Of a stretch of 64,000 bases of DNA, positions 1 to 9,581 are shown piece by piece. This DNA is from Betaproteobacteria bacterium Ga0077540. GTDB taxonomy: Bacteria > Pseudomonadota > Gammaproteobacteria > Burkholderiales > Methylophilaceae. How positions within the stretch are numbered: position 1 is the stretch's first letter; each line of letters begins with the position of its first letter. Location of the stretch: NCBI GenBank assembly GCA_001464125.1, contig LNEP01000014.1, positions 1 through 64,000 on the forward strand, written 5' to 3'. The translations under genes and the position numbers were made by a program. The notes below the pieces were generated by a model. It did not search any database, had not been told where the DNA came from, and saw only the letters and a program-made list of their open reading frames with translations.

Positions 1-1
1 G

Positions 2-136
2 GTAATGCCGGGTGACAACGTATCAATCACAGTAACCTTGATTGCACCGATTGCGATGGAAGATGGCTTACGCTTCGCGATTCGTGAAGGTGGCCGTACT
101 GTTGGTGCTGGTGTCGTTGCTAAGATTATTGAATAA
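2..136 (+). CDS. tuf: Elongation factor Tu, C-terminal end (partial)
   Basis: The window opens inside this gene; only the last 44 residues and the TAA stop are present. They read [14 protein letters not shown]... and end GVVAKIIE, the standard end of domain 3 of EF-Tu, the GTPase that brings aminoacyl-tRNA to the ribosome. The position directly before rpsJ is the usual str/S10 junction of betaproteobacteria. The 5' part lies outside the window. Confidence 0.95.
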   Translation, partial: VMPGDNVSITVTLIAPIAMEDGLRFAIREGGRTVGAGVVAKIIE

Positions 137-151
137 TTTGTAATTTAATTA

Positions 152-177
152 AAACGGCAGGCTGAAGTCTGCCGTTT
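152..177 (+). terminator. Hairpin between tuf and rpsJ
   Basis: Perfect 9-bp stem (AAACGGCAG / CTGCCGTTT) with an 8-base loop, followed only by a weak pyrimidine stretch (CGCTCTTT). It may be a leaky terminator or attenuator that lowers read-through from tuf into rpsJ, or only an intercistronic stem. The poor U-tract keeps confidence low. Confidence 0.4.
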
Positions 178-197
178 CGCTCTTTAAAGGAAAAAAC

Positions 198-506
198 ATG
201 GCTGCTCAAAAAATTCGTATTCGCTTAAAAGCTTTTGACTATCGCTTGATTGATCAATCTGCGCAAGAGATTGTTGAAACTGCCAAGCGTACTGGTGCAG
301 TGGTAAAAGGCCCGGTGCCATTGCCAACACGCATTGAACGTTTTGATATTTTGCGTTCACCGCACGTGAACAAAACATCACGTGATCAATTTGAAATTCG
401 TACACACCAACGTTTGATGGATATCGTGGACCCTACAGACAAAACTGTAGATGCATTGATGAAATTGGATTTGCCAGCAGGCGTAGATGTAGAAATTAAG
501 TTGTAA
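198..506 (+). CDS. rpsJ: 30S ribosomal protein S10
   Basis: 102 residues starting [18 protein letters not shown], the conserved start of S10, close to the usual length of about 103. S10 sits in the head of the small subunit and is also the NusE partner of NusB in antitermination. AAAGGA lies upstream of the ATG. It is the first gene of the S10 cluster; a separate promoter follows it, before rplC, so it may be expressed partly apart from the rest. Confidence 0.97.
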   Translation: MAAQKIRIRLKAFDYRLIDQSAQEIVETAKRTGAVVKGPVPLPTRIERFDILRSPHVNKTSRDQFEIRTHQRLMDIVDPTDKTVDALMKLDLPAGVDVEIKL

Positions 507-513
507 TTAAGTG

Positions 514-542
514 TTGTAAAAAAACTGGAGGTTCGGTATAAT
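514..542 (+). promoter_or_regulatory. Sigma-70 promoter for rplC and downstream genes
   Basis: TTGTAA, a 17-bp spacer and a consensus TATAAT at 537-542 lie in the 103-bp gap between rpsJ and rplC. About 60 bp of untranslated leader follows, ending in AATAAGGAATCGATC before the rplC ATG. The match and spacing are very good for a strong constitutive promoter. Confidence 0.7.
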
Positions 543-609
543 CCGGCCTCTTTCATGGAAGTCGGTCAATTGTAATCGGCTTTTTTAACTAATAAATAAG
601 GAATCGATC

Positions 610-1260
610 ATGAGCTTAGGGCTTATTGGTCGCAAGGTCGGTATGACCCGCATTTTTACTGAGGAAGGCGCAAGCATTCCAGTAACGGTGTTAGAGGTTG
701 TGCCTAACCGTGTGACACAGATCAAGACTGTCGAAAGCGATGGCTACACAGGCCTTCAAGTTGCTTACGGCGAACGTCGTGCAAGCCGCATCAACAAAGC
801 GCTGACTGGGCATTATGCCAAAGCAGGCGTTGCTGCTGGTGCAGGTATCAAAGAATTCAATGTTTCAGCAGATGTGCTAAGCGGCTACCAAGTTGGCGGC
901 AATGTCACTGTTGAAATTTTCTCAGCTGGCCAAATGGTGGATGTGACCGGTACGTCGATTGGTAAAGGCTTTGCTGGCGCGATTAAGCGTCACAACTTTA
1001 GTTCTAATCGTGCGTCACACGGTAACTCACGTTCACACAATGTGCCTGGCTCTATCGGTATGGCGCAAGATCCTGGTCGAGTATTCCCAGGTAAGCGCAT
1101 GCCTGGTCATTTGGGTGATGTAAAAGTGACTACACAAAACCTGGAAGTGGTACGTGTAGACGTTGAGCGTAACCTGTTGTTGATTAAAGGTGCAATTCCT
1201 GGCTCTAAAGGTGGCGACGTAGTGGTGCGCCCGGCTGTTAAAGCGAAAGGGGCTAAATAA
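610..1260 (+). CDS. rplC: 50S ribosomal protein L3
   Basis: 216 residues beginning [16 protein letters not shown], the L3 signature, with the conserved central [13 protein letters not shown] and [17 protein letters not shown] stretches that reach towards the peptidyl transferase centre. L3 initiates 50S assembly. The stop TAA shares its last base with the ATG of rplD, so the two genes are probably translationally coupled. Confidence 0.97.
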   Translation: MSLGLIGRKVGMTRIFTEEGASIPVTVLEVVPNRVTQIKTVESDGYTGLQVAYGERRASRINKALTGHYAKAGVAAGAGIKEFNVSADVLSGYQVGGNVTVEIFSAGQMVDVTGTSIGKGFAGAIKRHNFSSNRASHGNSRSHNVPGSIGMAQDPGRVFPGKRMPGHLGDVKVTTQNLEVVRVDVERNLLLIKGAIPGSKGGDVVVRPAVKAKGAK

Positions 1261-1886
1261 TGGAACTGAAATTAATCGATCAAAACGGTAAGGTTGCCAA
1301 AAAAGGCGTTGCTGTTTCTGATGTGACTTTTGGTCGCGAATTCAACGAAGCTTTAGTGCATCAAGTGGTTGTGGCTTATATGGCCAATGCCCGTACAGCG
1401 ACACGCGCACAAAAAGGCCGTGACACTGTTGCGCATACAACGCACAAACCTTATGCGCAAAAAGGTACTGGTAATGCTCGTGCAGGTATGGCGTCTAGCC
1501 CAATCTGGCGTGGAGGTGGTCGTGCATTCCCTAATTCTCCTAACGAGAATTTTAGTCACAAAGTAAACCGTAAGGCTTATCGCGCTGGTATGCAAACCAT
1601 TCTATCTGAATTGGTGCGTCAAGAGCGTATTGCTGTGGTTGAAGACTTCAAAATTGAATCACCAAAAACCAAACAATTCGTTGAGAAAATCAAAGGTCTG
1701 GGCTACGCCGAAGGTGTGTTGCTGTTGACGGATGGTTTTGATGAAAACTTATATCTATCTTCACGTAACTTAACTAACGTGATGGTGGTGGAAGCGCAAT
1801 ATGCTGATCCTGTAAGCTTGGTGCGTTTTCCTAAAGTATTGGCCACTGCAGGCGCAGTGAAGAAACTTGAGGAGCTGTTAGCATGA
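1260..1886 (+). CDS. rplD: 50S ribosomal protein L4
   Basis: 208 residues with the L4 hallmarks [14 protein letters not shown] and WRGGGRAF at about 61-90, the extended loop that lines the exit tunnel. In E. coli L4 also represses its own operon through the S10 leader; no equivalent structure was identified here. It overlaps rplC by 1 nt and rplW by 4 nt (ATGA), indicating tight coupling. Confidence 0.97.
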   Translation: MELKLIDQNGKVAKKGVAVSDVTFGREFNEALVHQVVVAYMANARTATRAQKGRDTVAHTTHKPYAQKGTGNARAGMASSPIWRGGGRAFPNSPNENFSHKVNRKAYRAGMQTILSELVRQERIAVVEDFKIESPKTKQFVEKIKGLGYAEGVLLLTDGFDENLYLSSRNLTNVMVVEAQYADPVSLVRFPKVLATAGAVKKLEELLA

Positions 1887-2197
1887 TGAACGCTGTTACC
1901 AAAACTCAAGACCGTTTGTTGCAAGTAATCTTAGCGCCACAAATTACCGAAAAGGCAACTTACATTGCTGACAAGCATCAGCAAATCGCATTTAAAGTGC
2001 GTACGGATGCCACTAAAACAGAAATCAAAGCTGCGGTTGAGCTTGTGTTTAAAGTTGAAGTGCAATCTGTAGCTGTAATCAATGTTGCAGGTAAAACAAA
2101 ACGTGCCGGCCGCCGTATGGGTCAGCGTAGCGACTGGAAAAAAGCGTACGTTAGCTTGAAGCCAGGTCAAGAAATTAACTTCGCAGCGGGCGAATAA
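1883..2197 (+). CDS. rplW: 50S ribosomal protein L23
   Basis: 104 residues. The core ([17 protein letters not shown] ... [23 protein letters not shown]) is L23, the tunnel-exit protein that docks trigger factor and SRP. Two adjacent ATGs exist (1883, 1886); GAGGAG at 1869-1874 gives 8-nt spacing to the first, which is chosen. The ATGA overlap with rplD suggests re-initiation. Confidence 0.96.
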   Translation: MMNAVTKTQDRLLQVILAPQITEKATYIADKHQQIAFKVRTDATKTEIKAAVELVFKVEVQSVAVINVAGKTKRAGRRMGQRSDWKKAYVSLKPGQEINFAAGE

Positions 2198-2208
2198 GGA
2201 GAGAAGAT

Positions 2209-3042
2209 ATGGCATTAGTTAAAGTCAAACCAACTTCCCCCGGCCGTCGTGGTGTATTAAAAGTTGTTACACCAGATTTGTATAAAGGCAAGCCACACGC
2301 GCCGCTGTTGGAAAGTCAAAGTAAAAACGCAGGCCGTAATAACAACGGTCGTATTACAACCCGTCACCAAGGTGGCGGTCATAAACAACATTACCGCTTA
2401 ATCGACTTCCGTCGTAACAAAGATGGTATTCCAGCAACAGTCGAGCGTATTGAGTACGATCCAAATCGTACTGCAAACATTGCTTTACTGTGCTACGCAG
2501 ATGGTGAGCGTCGTTATATTATCGCTCCACGTGGGGTTGCCGCAGGCGCGCAATTGGTCAGCGGTGCTGAAGCGCCAATCAAGGTGGGTAATGCATTGCC
2601 GTTACGAAACATTCCGGTTGGTAGCACAATTCATTGCATCGAGTTGCAACCAGGTAAGGGTGCGCAAATTGCACGTTCAGCTGGCACTTCGGTTCAATTG
2701 TTAGCACGTGAAGGCGCCTACGCTCAATTACGTTTGCGCTCAGGTGAAGTTCGCCGTGTGCATGTTGACTGTAAAGCAACCTTGGGTGAAGTGGGTAATG
2801 AAGAGCATTCATTGCGCTCTATCGGTAAAGCTGGTGCGATGCGCTGGCGTGGTGTTCGACCAACCGTTCGTGGTGTGGTGATGAACCCGATCGATCACCC
2901 GCACGGTGGTGGTGAAGGCCGTACAGCTGCTGGTATGAATCCAGTGAGTCCATGGGGTCTTAAAACTAAGGGTTATCGTACACGTAGCAATAAGCGTACT
3001 GATAACATGCGCGTAAGTCGTCGTCCGAGAAATGTAAGGTAA
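2209..3042 (+). CDS. rplB: 50S ribosomal protein L2
   Basis: 277 residues; [19 protein letters not shown] near the N-terminus and [13 protein letters not shown] near the C-terminus are the conserved L2 segments, the latter holding the histidine close to the peptidyl transferase centre. L2 is needed for subunit association and peptide bond formation. An AAGGAGAGA ribosome binding site precedes the ATG. Confidence 0.98.
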   Translation: MALVKVKPTSPGRRGVLKVVTPDLYKGKPHAPLLESQSKNAGRNNNGRITTRHQGGGHKQHYRLIDFRRNKDGIPATVERIEYDPNRTANIALLCYADGERRYIIAPRGVAAGAQLVSGAEAPIKVGNALPLRNIPVGSTIHCIELQPGKGAQIARSAGTSVQLLAREGAYAQLRLRSGEVRRVHVDCKATLGEVGNEEHSLRSIGKAGAMRWRGVRPTVRGVVMNPIDHPHGGGEGRTAAGMNPVSPWGLKTKGYRTRSNKRTDNMRVSRRPRNVR

Positions 3043-3047
3043 TCGCT

Positions 3048-3323
3048 ATGGCACGTTCAATTAAAAAAGGCCCATTCGTAGATGGGCATTTGGTAAAAAA
3101 AGTGGAGGTTGCAACTGCAACCCGTGATCGTAAGCCTATCAAGACTTGGTCACGTCGTTCTACCATTTTGCCAAATTTTATTGGTTTAACTATCGCAGTG
3201 CACAACGGTAAGCAACATGTGCCTGTGTTGATTTCAGAAAACATGGTTGGTCACAAGCTCGGTGAATTTGCGTTAACCCGCACATTCAAGGGTCACGCGG
3301 CTGATAAAAAAGCGAAGAAATAG
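3048..3323 (+). CDS. rpsS: 30S ribosomal protein S19
   Basis: 91 residues starting [20 protein letters not shown] and ending [20 protein letters not shown], both typical of S19, which binds 16S rRNA in the head together with S13. Five bases separate it from the rplB stop. Confidence 0.97.
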   Translation: MARSIKKGPFVDGHLVKKVEVATATRDRKPIKTWSRRSTILPNFIGLTIAVHNGKQHVPVLISENMVGHKLGEFALTRTFKGHAADKKAKK

Positions 3324-3332
3324 AGGCTAATG

Positions 3333-3671
3333 ATGCAAGTTACTGCAATATTAAAAGGCGTACACCTCTCTCCGCAAAAAGCGCGTCTGGTGGCCGATTT
3401 GGTACGTGGCAAGAAGGTAGATCATGCGCTTAACATTCTTAATTTCACACCAAAAAAAGGTGCGGAAATTATCAAGAAAGTCGTGGAGTCTGCGATTGCA
3501 AACGCTGAACACAACAATGGTGCTGATATTGATGAATTGAAGGTGACTTCAATTTATGTGGATAAAGGCATTGTGTTGAAAAGAATCCGTGCTCGCGCAA
3601 AAGGTCGCGCTGGGCGTATTACTAAACCAACCTGCCACATTCATGTGACAGTCGGCGACTCAAAGGCATAA
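3333..3671 (+). CDS. rplV: 50S ribosomal protein L22
   Basis: 112 residues from the second of two adjacent ATGs. GAGG at 3323-3326 is 6 nt from this ATG but only 3 nt from the one at 3330, which would add one methionine. The sequence ([50 protein letters not shown]) is L22, whose beta hairpin lines the exit tunnel where macrolide resistance changes occur. Confidence 0.96.
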   Translation: MQVTAILKGVHLSPQKARLVADLVRGKKVDHALNILNFTPKKGAEIIKKVVESAIANAEHNNGADIDELKVTSIYVDKGIVLKRIRARAKGRAGRITKPTCHIHVTVGDSKA

Positions 3672-3672
3672 C

Positions 3673-4395
3673 ATGGGACAAAAAATTCATCCAATTGGGT
3701 TCCGTTTGAGTGTTCAAAAAAATTGGGCCTCACGTTGGTACTCTAATAGCAAAAACTTTCCAGCGATGCTGCAAAGTGATATCAAAGTACGCGAATTCTT
3801 AAACAAGAAGTTAGCCAGTGCTGCAGTGAGCCGTATTGTCATTGAGCGTCCTGCTAAAAACGCAAAAATCACAATTTACAGTGCACGTCCAGGCGTGGTT
3901 ATCGGTAAAAAAGGTGAGGATATCGAATCATTGCGCTCTAGCTTGCAAGGTTTGATGGGCGTGCCGGTTCACTTGAACATCGAAGAAGTGCGTAAACCAG
4001 AGATCGATGCAACATTGATTGCTCAGTCGATTGCGCAACAACTTGAGAAGCGTGTGATGTTCCGCCGTGCCATGAAGCGTGCCATGCAAAATGCAATGCG
4101 TTTAGGCGCACAAGGCATTAAAATCATGAGCTCTGGTCGTTTGAACGGTATCGAGATTGCGCGTACTGAATGGTACCGTGAAGGTCGTGTGCCACTCCAT
4201 ACATTGCGTGCTGATATTGATTACGGTGTTGCTGAAGCGTCAACAACATACGGTATCATCGGTATTAAAGTGTGGGTGTTTAAAGGTGAAATTTTTGGTG
4301 ATAATGCTCAAGCGCAAGCTGCACAAGTGGCTGCGGATGCAGAACCAGAAAAAAAAGTAAGAAAGCCGAGGGCTAAAGATGCTACAACCGTCTAG
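3673..4395 (+). CDS. rpsC: 30S ribosomal protein S3
   Basis: 240 residues: [18 protein letters not shown] start, a KH-type RNA-binding region around [14 protein letters not shown] (residues about 75-90) and the conserved [29 protein letters not shown] block. A basic, alanine-rich tail follows. S3 forms part of the mRNA entry channel and its helicase activity. It starts 1 nt after rplV and overlaps rplP by 17 nt. Confidence 0.98.
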   Translation: MGQKIHPIGFRLSVQKNWASRWYSNSKNFPAMLQSDIKVREFLNKKLASAAVSRIVIERPAKNAKITIYSARPGVVIGKKGEDIESLRSSLQGLMGVPVHLNIEEVRKPEIDATLIAQSIAQQLEKRVMFRRAMKRAMQNAMRLGAQGIKIMSSGRLNGIEIARTEWYREGRVPLHTLRADIDYGVAEASTTYGIIGIKVWVFKGEIFGDNAQAQAAQVAADAEPEKKVRKPRAKDATTV

Positions 4396-4795
4396 ACAAA
4401 AATACCGCAAGATGCAAAAAGGCCGTAATAAAGGCATTGCAACAACCGGTAATAAAGTAAGTTTTGGTGATTTTGGTTTAAAAGCCATTGGCCGTGGTCG
4501 TTTGACCGCGCGTCAAATTGAGGCTGCACGTCGTGTGATGACACGTCATATTAAACGTGGTGGTCGTGTATGGATCCGTATTTTCCCAGATCAACCGATT
4601 TCTAAAAAGCCTGCTGAAGTACGTATGGGTAACGGTAAAGGTAGTACCGAGTACTACGTAGCACAAATCCAGCCAGGAAAAATGTTGTACGAGATGGATG
4701 GTGTGAGTGAAGAGTTGGCGCGTGAAGCGTTCAGACTGGCTGCTGCAAAGTTACCAATCGAAACGACCTTTATGACACGTCAAATTGGTAGTTAA
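4379..4795 (+). CDS. rplP: 50S ribosomal protein L16
   Basis: 138 residues starting [19 protein letters not shown], matching the MLQPKRxKYRK start of L16, so the start inside the end of rpsC is correct even though it gives a 17-nt overlap in another frame. L16 helps form the A-site tRNA binding region. The overlap implies coupling to S3 synthesis. Confidence 0.97.
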   Translation: MLQPSRQKYRKMQKGRNKGIATTGNKVSFGDFGLKAIGRGRLTARQIEAARRVMTRHIKRGGRVWIRIFPDQPISKKPAEVRMGNGKGSTEYYVAQIQPGKMLYEMDGVSEELAREAFRLAAAKLPIETTFMTRQIGS

Positions 4796-4811
4796 GGAAA
4801 GGTAATCTAAG

Positions 4812-5006
4812 ATGAAAGCCACCGATTTAAGAGCAAAAAGTGTTGATGAGTTAAATGCTGAGTTGATTGAATTGCGCCGTGCGCAATTTTCTCTACGCAT
4901 GCAATTGGCAACGCAACAATTAAATAAAGTAGATCAGCTAGGTAAAGTGCGTAAAGATGTTGCGCGCGTTAAAACTGTATTAGCTGAGAAAGCGAAACAG
5001 GCATAA
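4812..5006 (+). CDS. rpmC: 50S ribosomal protein L29
   Basis: 64 residues with the L29 pattern [30 protein letters not shown] split across a two-helix hairpin. It sits at the tunnel exit next to L23. AAGGAAAGG lies upstream; the stop is 2 nt from rpsQ. Confidence 0.95.
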   Translation: MKATDLRAKSVDELNAELIELRRAQFSLRMQLATQQLNKVDQLGKVRKDVARVKTVLAEKAKQA

Positions 5007-5008
5007 AC

Positions 5009-5266
5009 ATGACGGAAACAGCAAAAGTTGTACGTAGCTTAAGCGGTCGCGTAGTGAGCGATAAAATGGATAAAACCGTTACCGTGTTAGTTGAGCGTAA
5101 AGTAAAACACCCAATGATAGGCAAAGTGGTGGTGAAATCAAATAAATTTCATGCCCATGACGAAAACAACGAGTGTAAAGAAGGTGATCTCGTGACTATC
5201 GTTGAGAGCCGCCCACTGTCAAAAACAAAGACATGGGTGGTAAGTAAAGTGGATGTAAAAGCTTAG
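5009..5266 (+). CDS. rpsQ: 30S ribosomal protein S17
   Basis: 85 residues; [22 protein letters not shown] and [11 protein letters not shown] are S17 signatures (OB-fold, binds helix 11 of 16S rRNA early in assembly). It is the last gene of the S10 group; a 199-bp gap with a promoter and a folded leader separates it from rplN. Confidence 0.96.
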   Translation: MTETAKVVRSLSGRVVSDKMDKTVTVLVERKVKHPMIGKVVVKSNKFHAHDENNECKEGDLVTIVESRPLSKTKTWVVSKVDVKA

Positions 5267-5285
5267 AAATAAATGGACATTCATC

Positions 5286-5315
5286 TTGCTATAGATGAAA
5301 TCTATCAGTTATAAT
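5286..5315 (+). promoter_or_regulatory. Promoter of the spc cluster (rplN onward)
   Basis: TTGCTA at 5286-5291, an 18-bp spacer and TATAAT at 5310-5315. The spacer holds a perfect inverted repeat ATAGAT-gaa-ATCTAT (5291-5305), which could be an operator or chance. The location between rpsQ and rplN is where the spc operon promoter is expected. Confidence 0.65.
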
Positions 5316-5327
5316 GTTGGACTTTTC

Positions 5328-5465
5328 GGCGCTCGTGTAACTTAATGTTAAGAAGCACATAAAGCAAGCGCCCCAATACTGACCGTGGTCTACTGGCCGT
5401 GTTGAGATTAAAAATCTTATAACGGCCGGTGTTGGTTAAAACGGATTAAGTTGGAGATTATTCTC
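5328..5465 (+). promoter_or_regulatory. Structured 5' leader RNA of rplN
   Basis: The transcript from the spc promoter would carry about 140 untranslated bases with two clear foldings. Hairpin 1: GGCGCT (5328-5333) pairs with AGCGCC (5367-5372), enclosing GTG/CAC and CTTA/TAAG steps. Hairpin 2: CTGGCCGT (5393-5400) pairs with ACGGCCGG (5422-5429), enclosing AGATT/AATCT around a 3-base loop. The rplN ribosome binding site lies just downstream. It may control ribosomal protein synthesis, but no known leader family is claimed. Confidence 0.5.
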
Positions 5466-5834
5466 ATGATTCAAATGCAGTCTCGGTTAGAAGTGGCCGA
5501 CAACACTGGTGCACGTTCAGTACAATGCATCAAAGTGCTTGGTGGTTCAAAACGTCGTTACGCTAGCATAGGTGACATTATCAAGGTGAGCATCAAAGAT
5601 GCTGCGCCGCGTGGTCGTGTAAAAAAAGGTGAAGTCTACAGTGCTGTGGTTGTGCGTACAGCTAAAGGCGTACGTCGTCCTGATGGTTCACTTGTTAAAT
5701 TTGACACTAATGCCGCGGTTTTACTCAACAACAAATTAGAGCCAATTGGCACCCGTATCTTTGGGCCGGTTACACGCGAATTGCGTAGTGAGCGTTTCAT
5801 GAAGATTGTGTCTCTTGCACCTGAAGTGTTGTAG
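5466..5834 (+). CDS. rplN: 50S ribosomal protein L14
   Basis: 122 residues from the ATG at 5466 ([18 protein letters not shown]), matching the family start and length; a longer frame from a TTG at 5451 is rejected because it would bury the GGAG ribosome binding site at 5453-5456. L14 contacts L19 and forms an inter-subunit bridge. First gene of the spc group. Confidence 0.97.
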   Translation: MIQMQSRLEVADNTGARSVQCIKVLGGSKRRYASIGDIIKVSIKDAAPRGRVKKGEVYSAVVVRTAKGVRRPDGSLVKFDTNAAVLLNNKLEPIGTRIFGPVTRELRSERFMKIVSLAPEVL

Positions 5835-5857
5835 TCATAGGCATAAGGATGGTTAAG

Positions 5858-6175
5858 ATGAGCAAAATTCATAAGGGCGACCAAGTGATCGTCAATACAG
5901 GTAAAGATAAAGGCAAGCGCGGCACAGTTTTGCGCACCTTGGATTCGGGCCATGTTGTGGTAGAGGGCATTAATGTTGCAAAAAAACATGCCAAACCAAA
6001 TCCGATGAAGGGTATCACTGGCGGTATCGTAAGCAAAGAGATGCCGATTGATATTTCAAATGTTGCATTGTTCAATCCAGCGACGCAAAAAGCGGATCGC
6101 GTGGGTTTTAAAGTGTTGGATGATGGTCGTAAGATTCGTGTTTACAAATCTAACGGCGAATCAGTGGACGCATAG
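5858..6175 (+). CDS. rplX: 50S ribosomal protein L24
   Basis: 105 residues from the ATG at 5858 ([20 protein letters not shown]), a KOW-type assembly initiator protein. An in-frame ATG at 5849 is directly against AAGG (5845-5848) and so has no room for initiation, whereas 5858 has 9-nt spacing. Conserved [15 protein letters not shown] follows in the middle. Confidence 0.96.
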   Translation: MSKIHKGDQVIVNTGKDKGKRGTVLRTLDSGHVVVEGINVAKKHAKPNPMKGITGGIVSKEMPIDISNVALFNPATQKADRVGFKVLDDGRKIRVYKSNGESVDA

Positions 6176-6183
6176 GATAAATT

Positions 6184-6723
6184 ATGGCGCGTTTAAAACA
6201 ATTTTATAAAGACTCAGTTGTGCAAAAAATGACTGAGCAGTTTGGTTACACTTCTGTGATGCAAGTGCCACGCATCGAAAAAATCACGCTGAACATGGGT
6301 GTGGGCGAAGCGGTTGCAGATAAAAAAGTGATGGAACATGCAGTAGGTGACATGGAGAAAATTGCTGGTCAAAAAGCAATAGTGACGAAAGCTAAGAAAT
6401 CTGTGGCTGCATTCAAAATCCGTGATGATTATCCTGTTGGTTGTAAAGTGACTTTACGTCGTGAGCGTATGTATGAGTTCTTGGATCGTTTGATTACTGT
6501 AGCTATCCCTCGTATTCGTGACTTCCGTGGTATTTCAGGTAAATCATTTGATGGCCGTGGTAACTACAATATGGGTGTTAAGGAGCAAATCATTTTCCCG
6601 GAAATCGAATACGACAAAATCGACGTATTGCGCGGTATGAATATTACGATTACTACAACGGCTAAAACTGACGAAGAAGCAAAAGCATTGCTTGCTGCGT
6701 TTAGTTTTCCTTTTAGAGGTTAA
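6184..6723 (+). CDS. rplE: 50S ribosomal protein L5
   Basis: 179 residues, the usual length. [28 protein letters not shown] and [19 protein letters not shown] are L5 motifs; the protein binds 5S rRNA and contacts P-site tRNA. Starts 8 nt after rplX. Confidence 0.98.
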   Translation: MARLKQFYKDSVVQKMTEQFGYTSVMQVPRIEKITLNMGVGEAVADKKVMEHAVGDMEKIAGQKAIVTKAKKSVAAFKIRDDYPVGCKVTLRRERMYEFLDRLITVAIPRIRDFRGISGKSFDGRGNYNMGVKEQIIFPEIEYDKIDVLRGMNITITTTAKTDEEAKALLAAFSFPFRG

Positions 6724-6726
6724 GAC

Positions 6727-7032
6727 ATGGCTAAAACATGTATGACAGAACGCGAATTAAAACGTCGCGAAACCGTAAAGAAATTTGCAGCAAAGCGTGA
6801 TGCTTTGAATGCGATCATTAACGATGAGCAAGCAAGTGCTGAAGATCGTCGTGATGCGCGTTTGAAATTGCAAGGTCTGCCACGTAATTCAAGCCCTGTG
6901 CGTCTGCGTAACCGTTGCGCATTGACAGGTCGCCCACGTGGTGTTTTCAGTAAATTTGGTATTGCGCGTAGTAAATTGCGCGATTTGATGATGAGTGGCC
7001 AAGTGCCAGGCGTCACCAAAGCTAGCTGGTAA
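6727..7032 (+). CDS. rpsN: 30S ribosomal protein S14
   Basis: 101 residues, the long, zinc-free form of S14 (no CxxC pair). [32 protein letters not shown] is the conserved second half, here split by reading only. It binds 16S rRNA in the head of the 30S subunit. Three bases separate it from rplE. Confidence 0.97.
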   Translation: MAKTCMTERELKRRETVKKFAAKRDALNAIINDEQASAEDRRDARLKLQGLPRNSSPVRLRNRCALTGRPRGVFSKFGIARSKLRDLMMSGQVPGVTKASW

Positions 7033-7047
7033 CGGAGGAGTAGATTT

Positions 7048-7443
7048 ATGAGTATGAGTGATCCGATTGCCGATATGCTAACGCGTATTCGTAATGCGCA
7101 AAGTGTAAACAAGCTAACAGTTTCAATGCCTGCATCTAAGCTCAAAAGCGCTATCGCTGCTGTGTTGAAAGATGAAGGTTACATCGAAGATTTTGCGGTT
7201 CAAGCAAACGATGGTAAGCCTGTATTGAACGTTAGTTTGAAATACTACGCTGGTCGTCCAGTGATTGAGAAGATTGAGCGCGTAAGCAAACCTGGTTTGC
7301 GTATTTACAAGGGTAGCCAAAATATCCCTAAAGTAATGAATGGTCTTGGTGTGACAATTGTGTCCACATCCAAGGGTGTAATGACAGATCGTAAAGCACA
7401 AGCAGCTGGTATCGGCGGCGAAGTGTTGTGCGTAGTGGCTTAA
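7048..7443 (+). CDS. rpsH: 30S ribosomal protein S8
   Basis: 131 residues: [18 protein letters not shown] start and [13 protein letters not shown] ... GGEVLCVVA end, typical of S8, a central-domain assembly protein that in E. coli represses the spc operon. GGAGGAG upstream is a strong ribosome binding site. An alternative ATG lies at 7054. Confidence 0.97.
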   Translation: MSMSDPIADMLTRIRNAQSVNKLTVSMPASKLKSAIAAVLKDEGYIEDFAVQANDGKPVLNVSLKYYAGRPVIEKIERVSKPGLRIYKGSQNIPKVMNGLGVTIVSTSKGVMTDRKAQAAGIGGEVLCVVA

Positions 7444-7453
7444 GGAGAAGCAA

Positions 7454-7987
7454 ATGTCTCGTGTTGCTAAGAATCCTGTTGCCATTCCTGAAAAAGTGGA
7501 AGTGGTATTGAACCCAACGCAAATTAACGTTAGCGGTCCATTAGGTAAGTTGTCACACAGCTTGACCGATGCGGTCACATTGACACGTGATGGCAATGTT
7601 ATCACTGTGAAAGCAAACGTTGATACACAACATGCTCGTGCTATGTCTGGTACATTGCGTGCGCTAGTCGCCAATATGGTGCAAGGTGTATCCGTTGGTT
7701 TTACCCGTAAACTAACTTTGGTTGGTGTTGGTTACAAAGCAGCCGCGCAAGGCGCAGTGCTGAACTTGGAATTGGGTTATTCACACCCCATCAACCACAA
7801 AATGCCTGCGGGTGTGACTGTGCAAACGCCAACCCCTACAGAAGTGGTGTTGACTGGTGCTGATAAACAAGTGGTTGGTCAAGTTGCAGCGCAAATTCGT
7901 GCATATAGAGCTCCAGAGCCTTACAAAGGTAAAGGTGTGCGTTATGCGGACGAAGTGGTTGCAATTAAAGAAACCAAGAAAAAATAA
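7454..7987 (+). CDS. rplF: 50S ribosomal protein L6
   Basis: 177 residues; [17 protein letters not shown] start, [16 protein letters not shown] and the C-terminal [16 protein letters not shown], the signature of L6, which lies at the factor-binding side of 50S near the sarcin-ricin loop. TAAGGAGAAG precedes the ATG. Confidence 0.98.
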   Translation: MSRVAKNPVAIPEKVEVVLNPTQINVSGPLGKLSHSLTDAVTLTRDGNVITVKANVDTQHARAMSGTLRALVANMVQGVSVGFTRKLTLVGVGYKAAAQGAVLNLELGYSHPINHKMPAGVTVQTPTPTEVVLTGADKQVVGQVAAQIRAYRAPEPYKGKGVRYADEVVAIKETKKK

Positions 7988-8033
7988 GTAAGTAATTAGA
8001 CTTAAAAACCTAAATTTAAACTAGGGCTAGAAA

Positions 8034-8387
8034 ATGAACAACGTAAATAACCGCTTGCGCCGTGCACGTAAAACCCGTGCCAAAATCGCCGAGTTAAAAG
8101 TTACACGTTTGAGCGTGCATCGTACTAATACGCATATTTATGCGCAAATTATTGCCGAGTCTGGTGATAGAGTTGTAGTGAGTGCTTCAACTGTTGAAGC
8201 CGACGTGCGTAAAAAAGTAAAAAATGGTGGCAACGTAGAAGCTGCTGCTTTAATTGGCAAGCGTATTGCAGAGAAGGCAGTCAAAGCAGGTGTAACCACT
8301 GTTGCTTTTGATCGCTCGGGCTACAAATATCACGGCCGTATCAAAGCGTTGGCAGATGCTGCGCGCGAAAACGGTTTGTCATTCTAA
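8034..8387 (+). CDS. rplR: 50S ribosomal protein L18
   Basis: 117 residues; [28 protein letters not shown] and the end [20 protein letters not shown] fit L18, the 5S rRNA-binding protein of the central protuberance. A 46-bp gap from rplF holds no evident ribosome binding site beyond a purine stretch. Confidence 0.96.
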   Translation: MNNVNNRLRRARKTRAKIAELKVTRLSVHRTNTHIYAQIIAESGDRVVVSASTVEADVRKKVKNGGNVEAAALIGKRIAEKAVKAGVTTVAFDRSGYKYHGRIKALADAARENGLSF

Positions 8388-8402
8388 GAAGCGAGACAGA
8401 TA

Positions 8403-8912
8403 ATGGCTAGAGAAGTTGAACAACAACAGCAAACTGACGGTTTGCGTGAAAAAATGATTACTGTAAACCGTGTAAGCAAAACGGTTAAAGGTGGTCGTAT
8501 TATGAGTTTTGCAGCATTGACTGTTGTCGGTGACGGCGACGGTGCTGTCGGCATGGGTAAAGGTAAAGCGCGTGAAGTGCCAGTTGCTGTTCAAAAAGCA
8601 ATGGATGAAGCACGCCGCGGTATGCTGAAAGTGAATTTGAATAACGGTACCTTGCATCATGCAGTGACTGGTGTTCACGGTGCAGCAAAAGTGTTTATTC
8701 AACCAGCCTCTGAAGGTACCGGTATTATTGCCGGTGGTGCGATGCGTGCTATTTTTGAAGTTATGGGCGTAACTAATGTGGTTGCTAAATGTATTGGTTC
8801 TACTAATCCTTACAACTTGGTGCGCGCAACTTTGAATGGTTTAGAGTCTATGAATACGCCTGCTGAAATTGCTGCTAAACGCGGTAAATCTGTTGAAGAT
8901 ATTAGAGGTTGA
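8403..8912 (+). CDS. rpsE: 30S ribosomal protein S5
   Basis: 169 residues. [21 protein letters not shown] is split over the double-stranded RNA-binding-like N-domain; [18 protein letters not shown] lies in the C-domain. S5 affects translational accuracy and, with S3/S4, the mRNA helicase. The stop lies 2 nt before the ATG of rpmD. Confidence 0.97.
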   Translation: MAREVEQQQQTDGLREKMITVNRVSKTVKGGRIMSFAALTVVGDGDGAVGMGKGKAREVPVAVQKAMDEARRGMLKVNLNNGTLHHAVTGVHGAAKVFIQPASEGTGIIAGGAMRAIFEVMGVTNVVAKCIGSTNPYNLVRATLNGLESMNTPAEIAAKRGKSVEDIRG

Positions 8913-8914
8913 TC

Positions 8915-9112
8915 ATGGCTAAAGCGAAAAAAGAAGTTTCCACTATCAAAGTGACGTTAGTACGTAGCTTGATTGGTCGTATCGAAGCACATAAGGCCAC
9001 TGTTAAAGGTTTGGGTTTGCGTCGTATGCACCACACTGTAGAAGTTCAAGATACTCCAGCAATTCGCGGCATGATTAACGCCGTTAGCTATCTCTTAAAG
9101 GTAGAAGCATAA
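8915..9112 (+). CDS. rpmD: 50S ribosomal protein L30
   Basis: 65 residues from the ATG at 8915; an upstream in-frame TTG at 8909 would overlap rpsE and is less likely. [10 protein letters not shown] and [20 protein letters not shown] define L30. The TAA stop shares a base with the ATG of rplO. Confidence 0.96.
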   Translation: MAKAKKEVSTIKVTLVRSLIGRIEAHKATVKGLGLRRMHHTVEVQDTPAIRGMINAVSYLLKVEA

Positions 9113-9549
9113 TGCAATTAAATACAATTAAGCCTGCAGAAGGCGCAAAAAAAGATCGTCGCCGCGTAGGTCGTGGTATTGGTTCTGGGCTAGGTAAAAC
9201 CGCTGGTCGTGGCCACAAAGGTCAAAAATCACGTACAGGTGGCTTTCACAAAGTTGGTTTCGAGGGCGGTCAAATGCCATTACAACGTCGTTTGCCAAAG
9301 CGTGGCTTTAACTCTCTAACAAAAGATAACACTGCGCGTATTCGTACTAGTGAGTTGTTAGAGTTAGATGCTGATGTGATCGATGTGTTGGCGTTGAAAG
9401 CAGCTAAATTGGTATCTGGTAGTGTGAAAGCGGTTAAAGTATATCTTTCTGGCGAACTGAACAAAAAAGTTAAAGTGCAAGGTTTGTTGTTGACTAAGGG
9501 TGCACGTGCAGCCATTGAGTCAGCTGGCGGCCAAGTGGTAGAAGCTTAA
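9112..9549 (+). CDS. rplO: 50S ribosomal protein L15
   Basis: 145 residues starting [18 protein letters not shown], then the glycine-rich [18 protein letters not shown] and [18 protein letters not shown] typical of L15, a late 50S assembly protein. Followed within about 30 bp by secY, as usual. Confidence 0.97.
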   Translation: MQLNTIKPAEGAKKDRRRVGRGIGSGLGKTAGRGHKGQKSRTGGFHKVGFEGGQMPLQRRLPKRGFNSLTKDNTARIRTSELLELDADVIDVLALKAAKLVSGSVKAVKVYLSGELNKKVKVQGLLLTKGARAAIESAGGQVVEA

Positions 9550-9581
9550 TTAATAGCGACTTAAGATAAAGAGATTTGGCT

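Noticed and set aside
152-177. tuf-rpsJ hairpin as an S10-type L4-controlled leader
   Set aside because: Only one short hairpin without the multi-stem fold of the E. coli S10 leader, and too close to rpsJ to hold one.
6720-7145. 141-residue minus-strand reading frame opposite rpsN/rpsH
   Set aside because: Lies wholly antisense to two clear ribosomal protein genes, no ribosome binding site and no family resemblance; a shadow of the coding strand.
7123-7674. 183-residue minus-strand reading frame across rpsH/rplF
   Set aside because: Antisense to two ribosomal protein genes, with cysteine- and histidine-rich composition that only mirrors the other strand.
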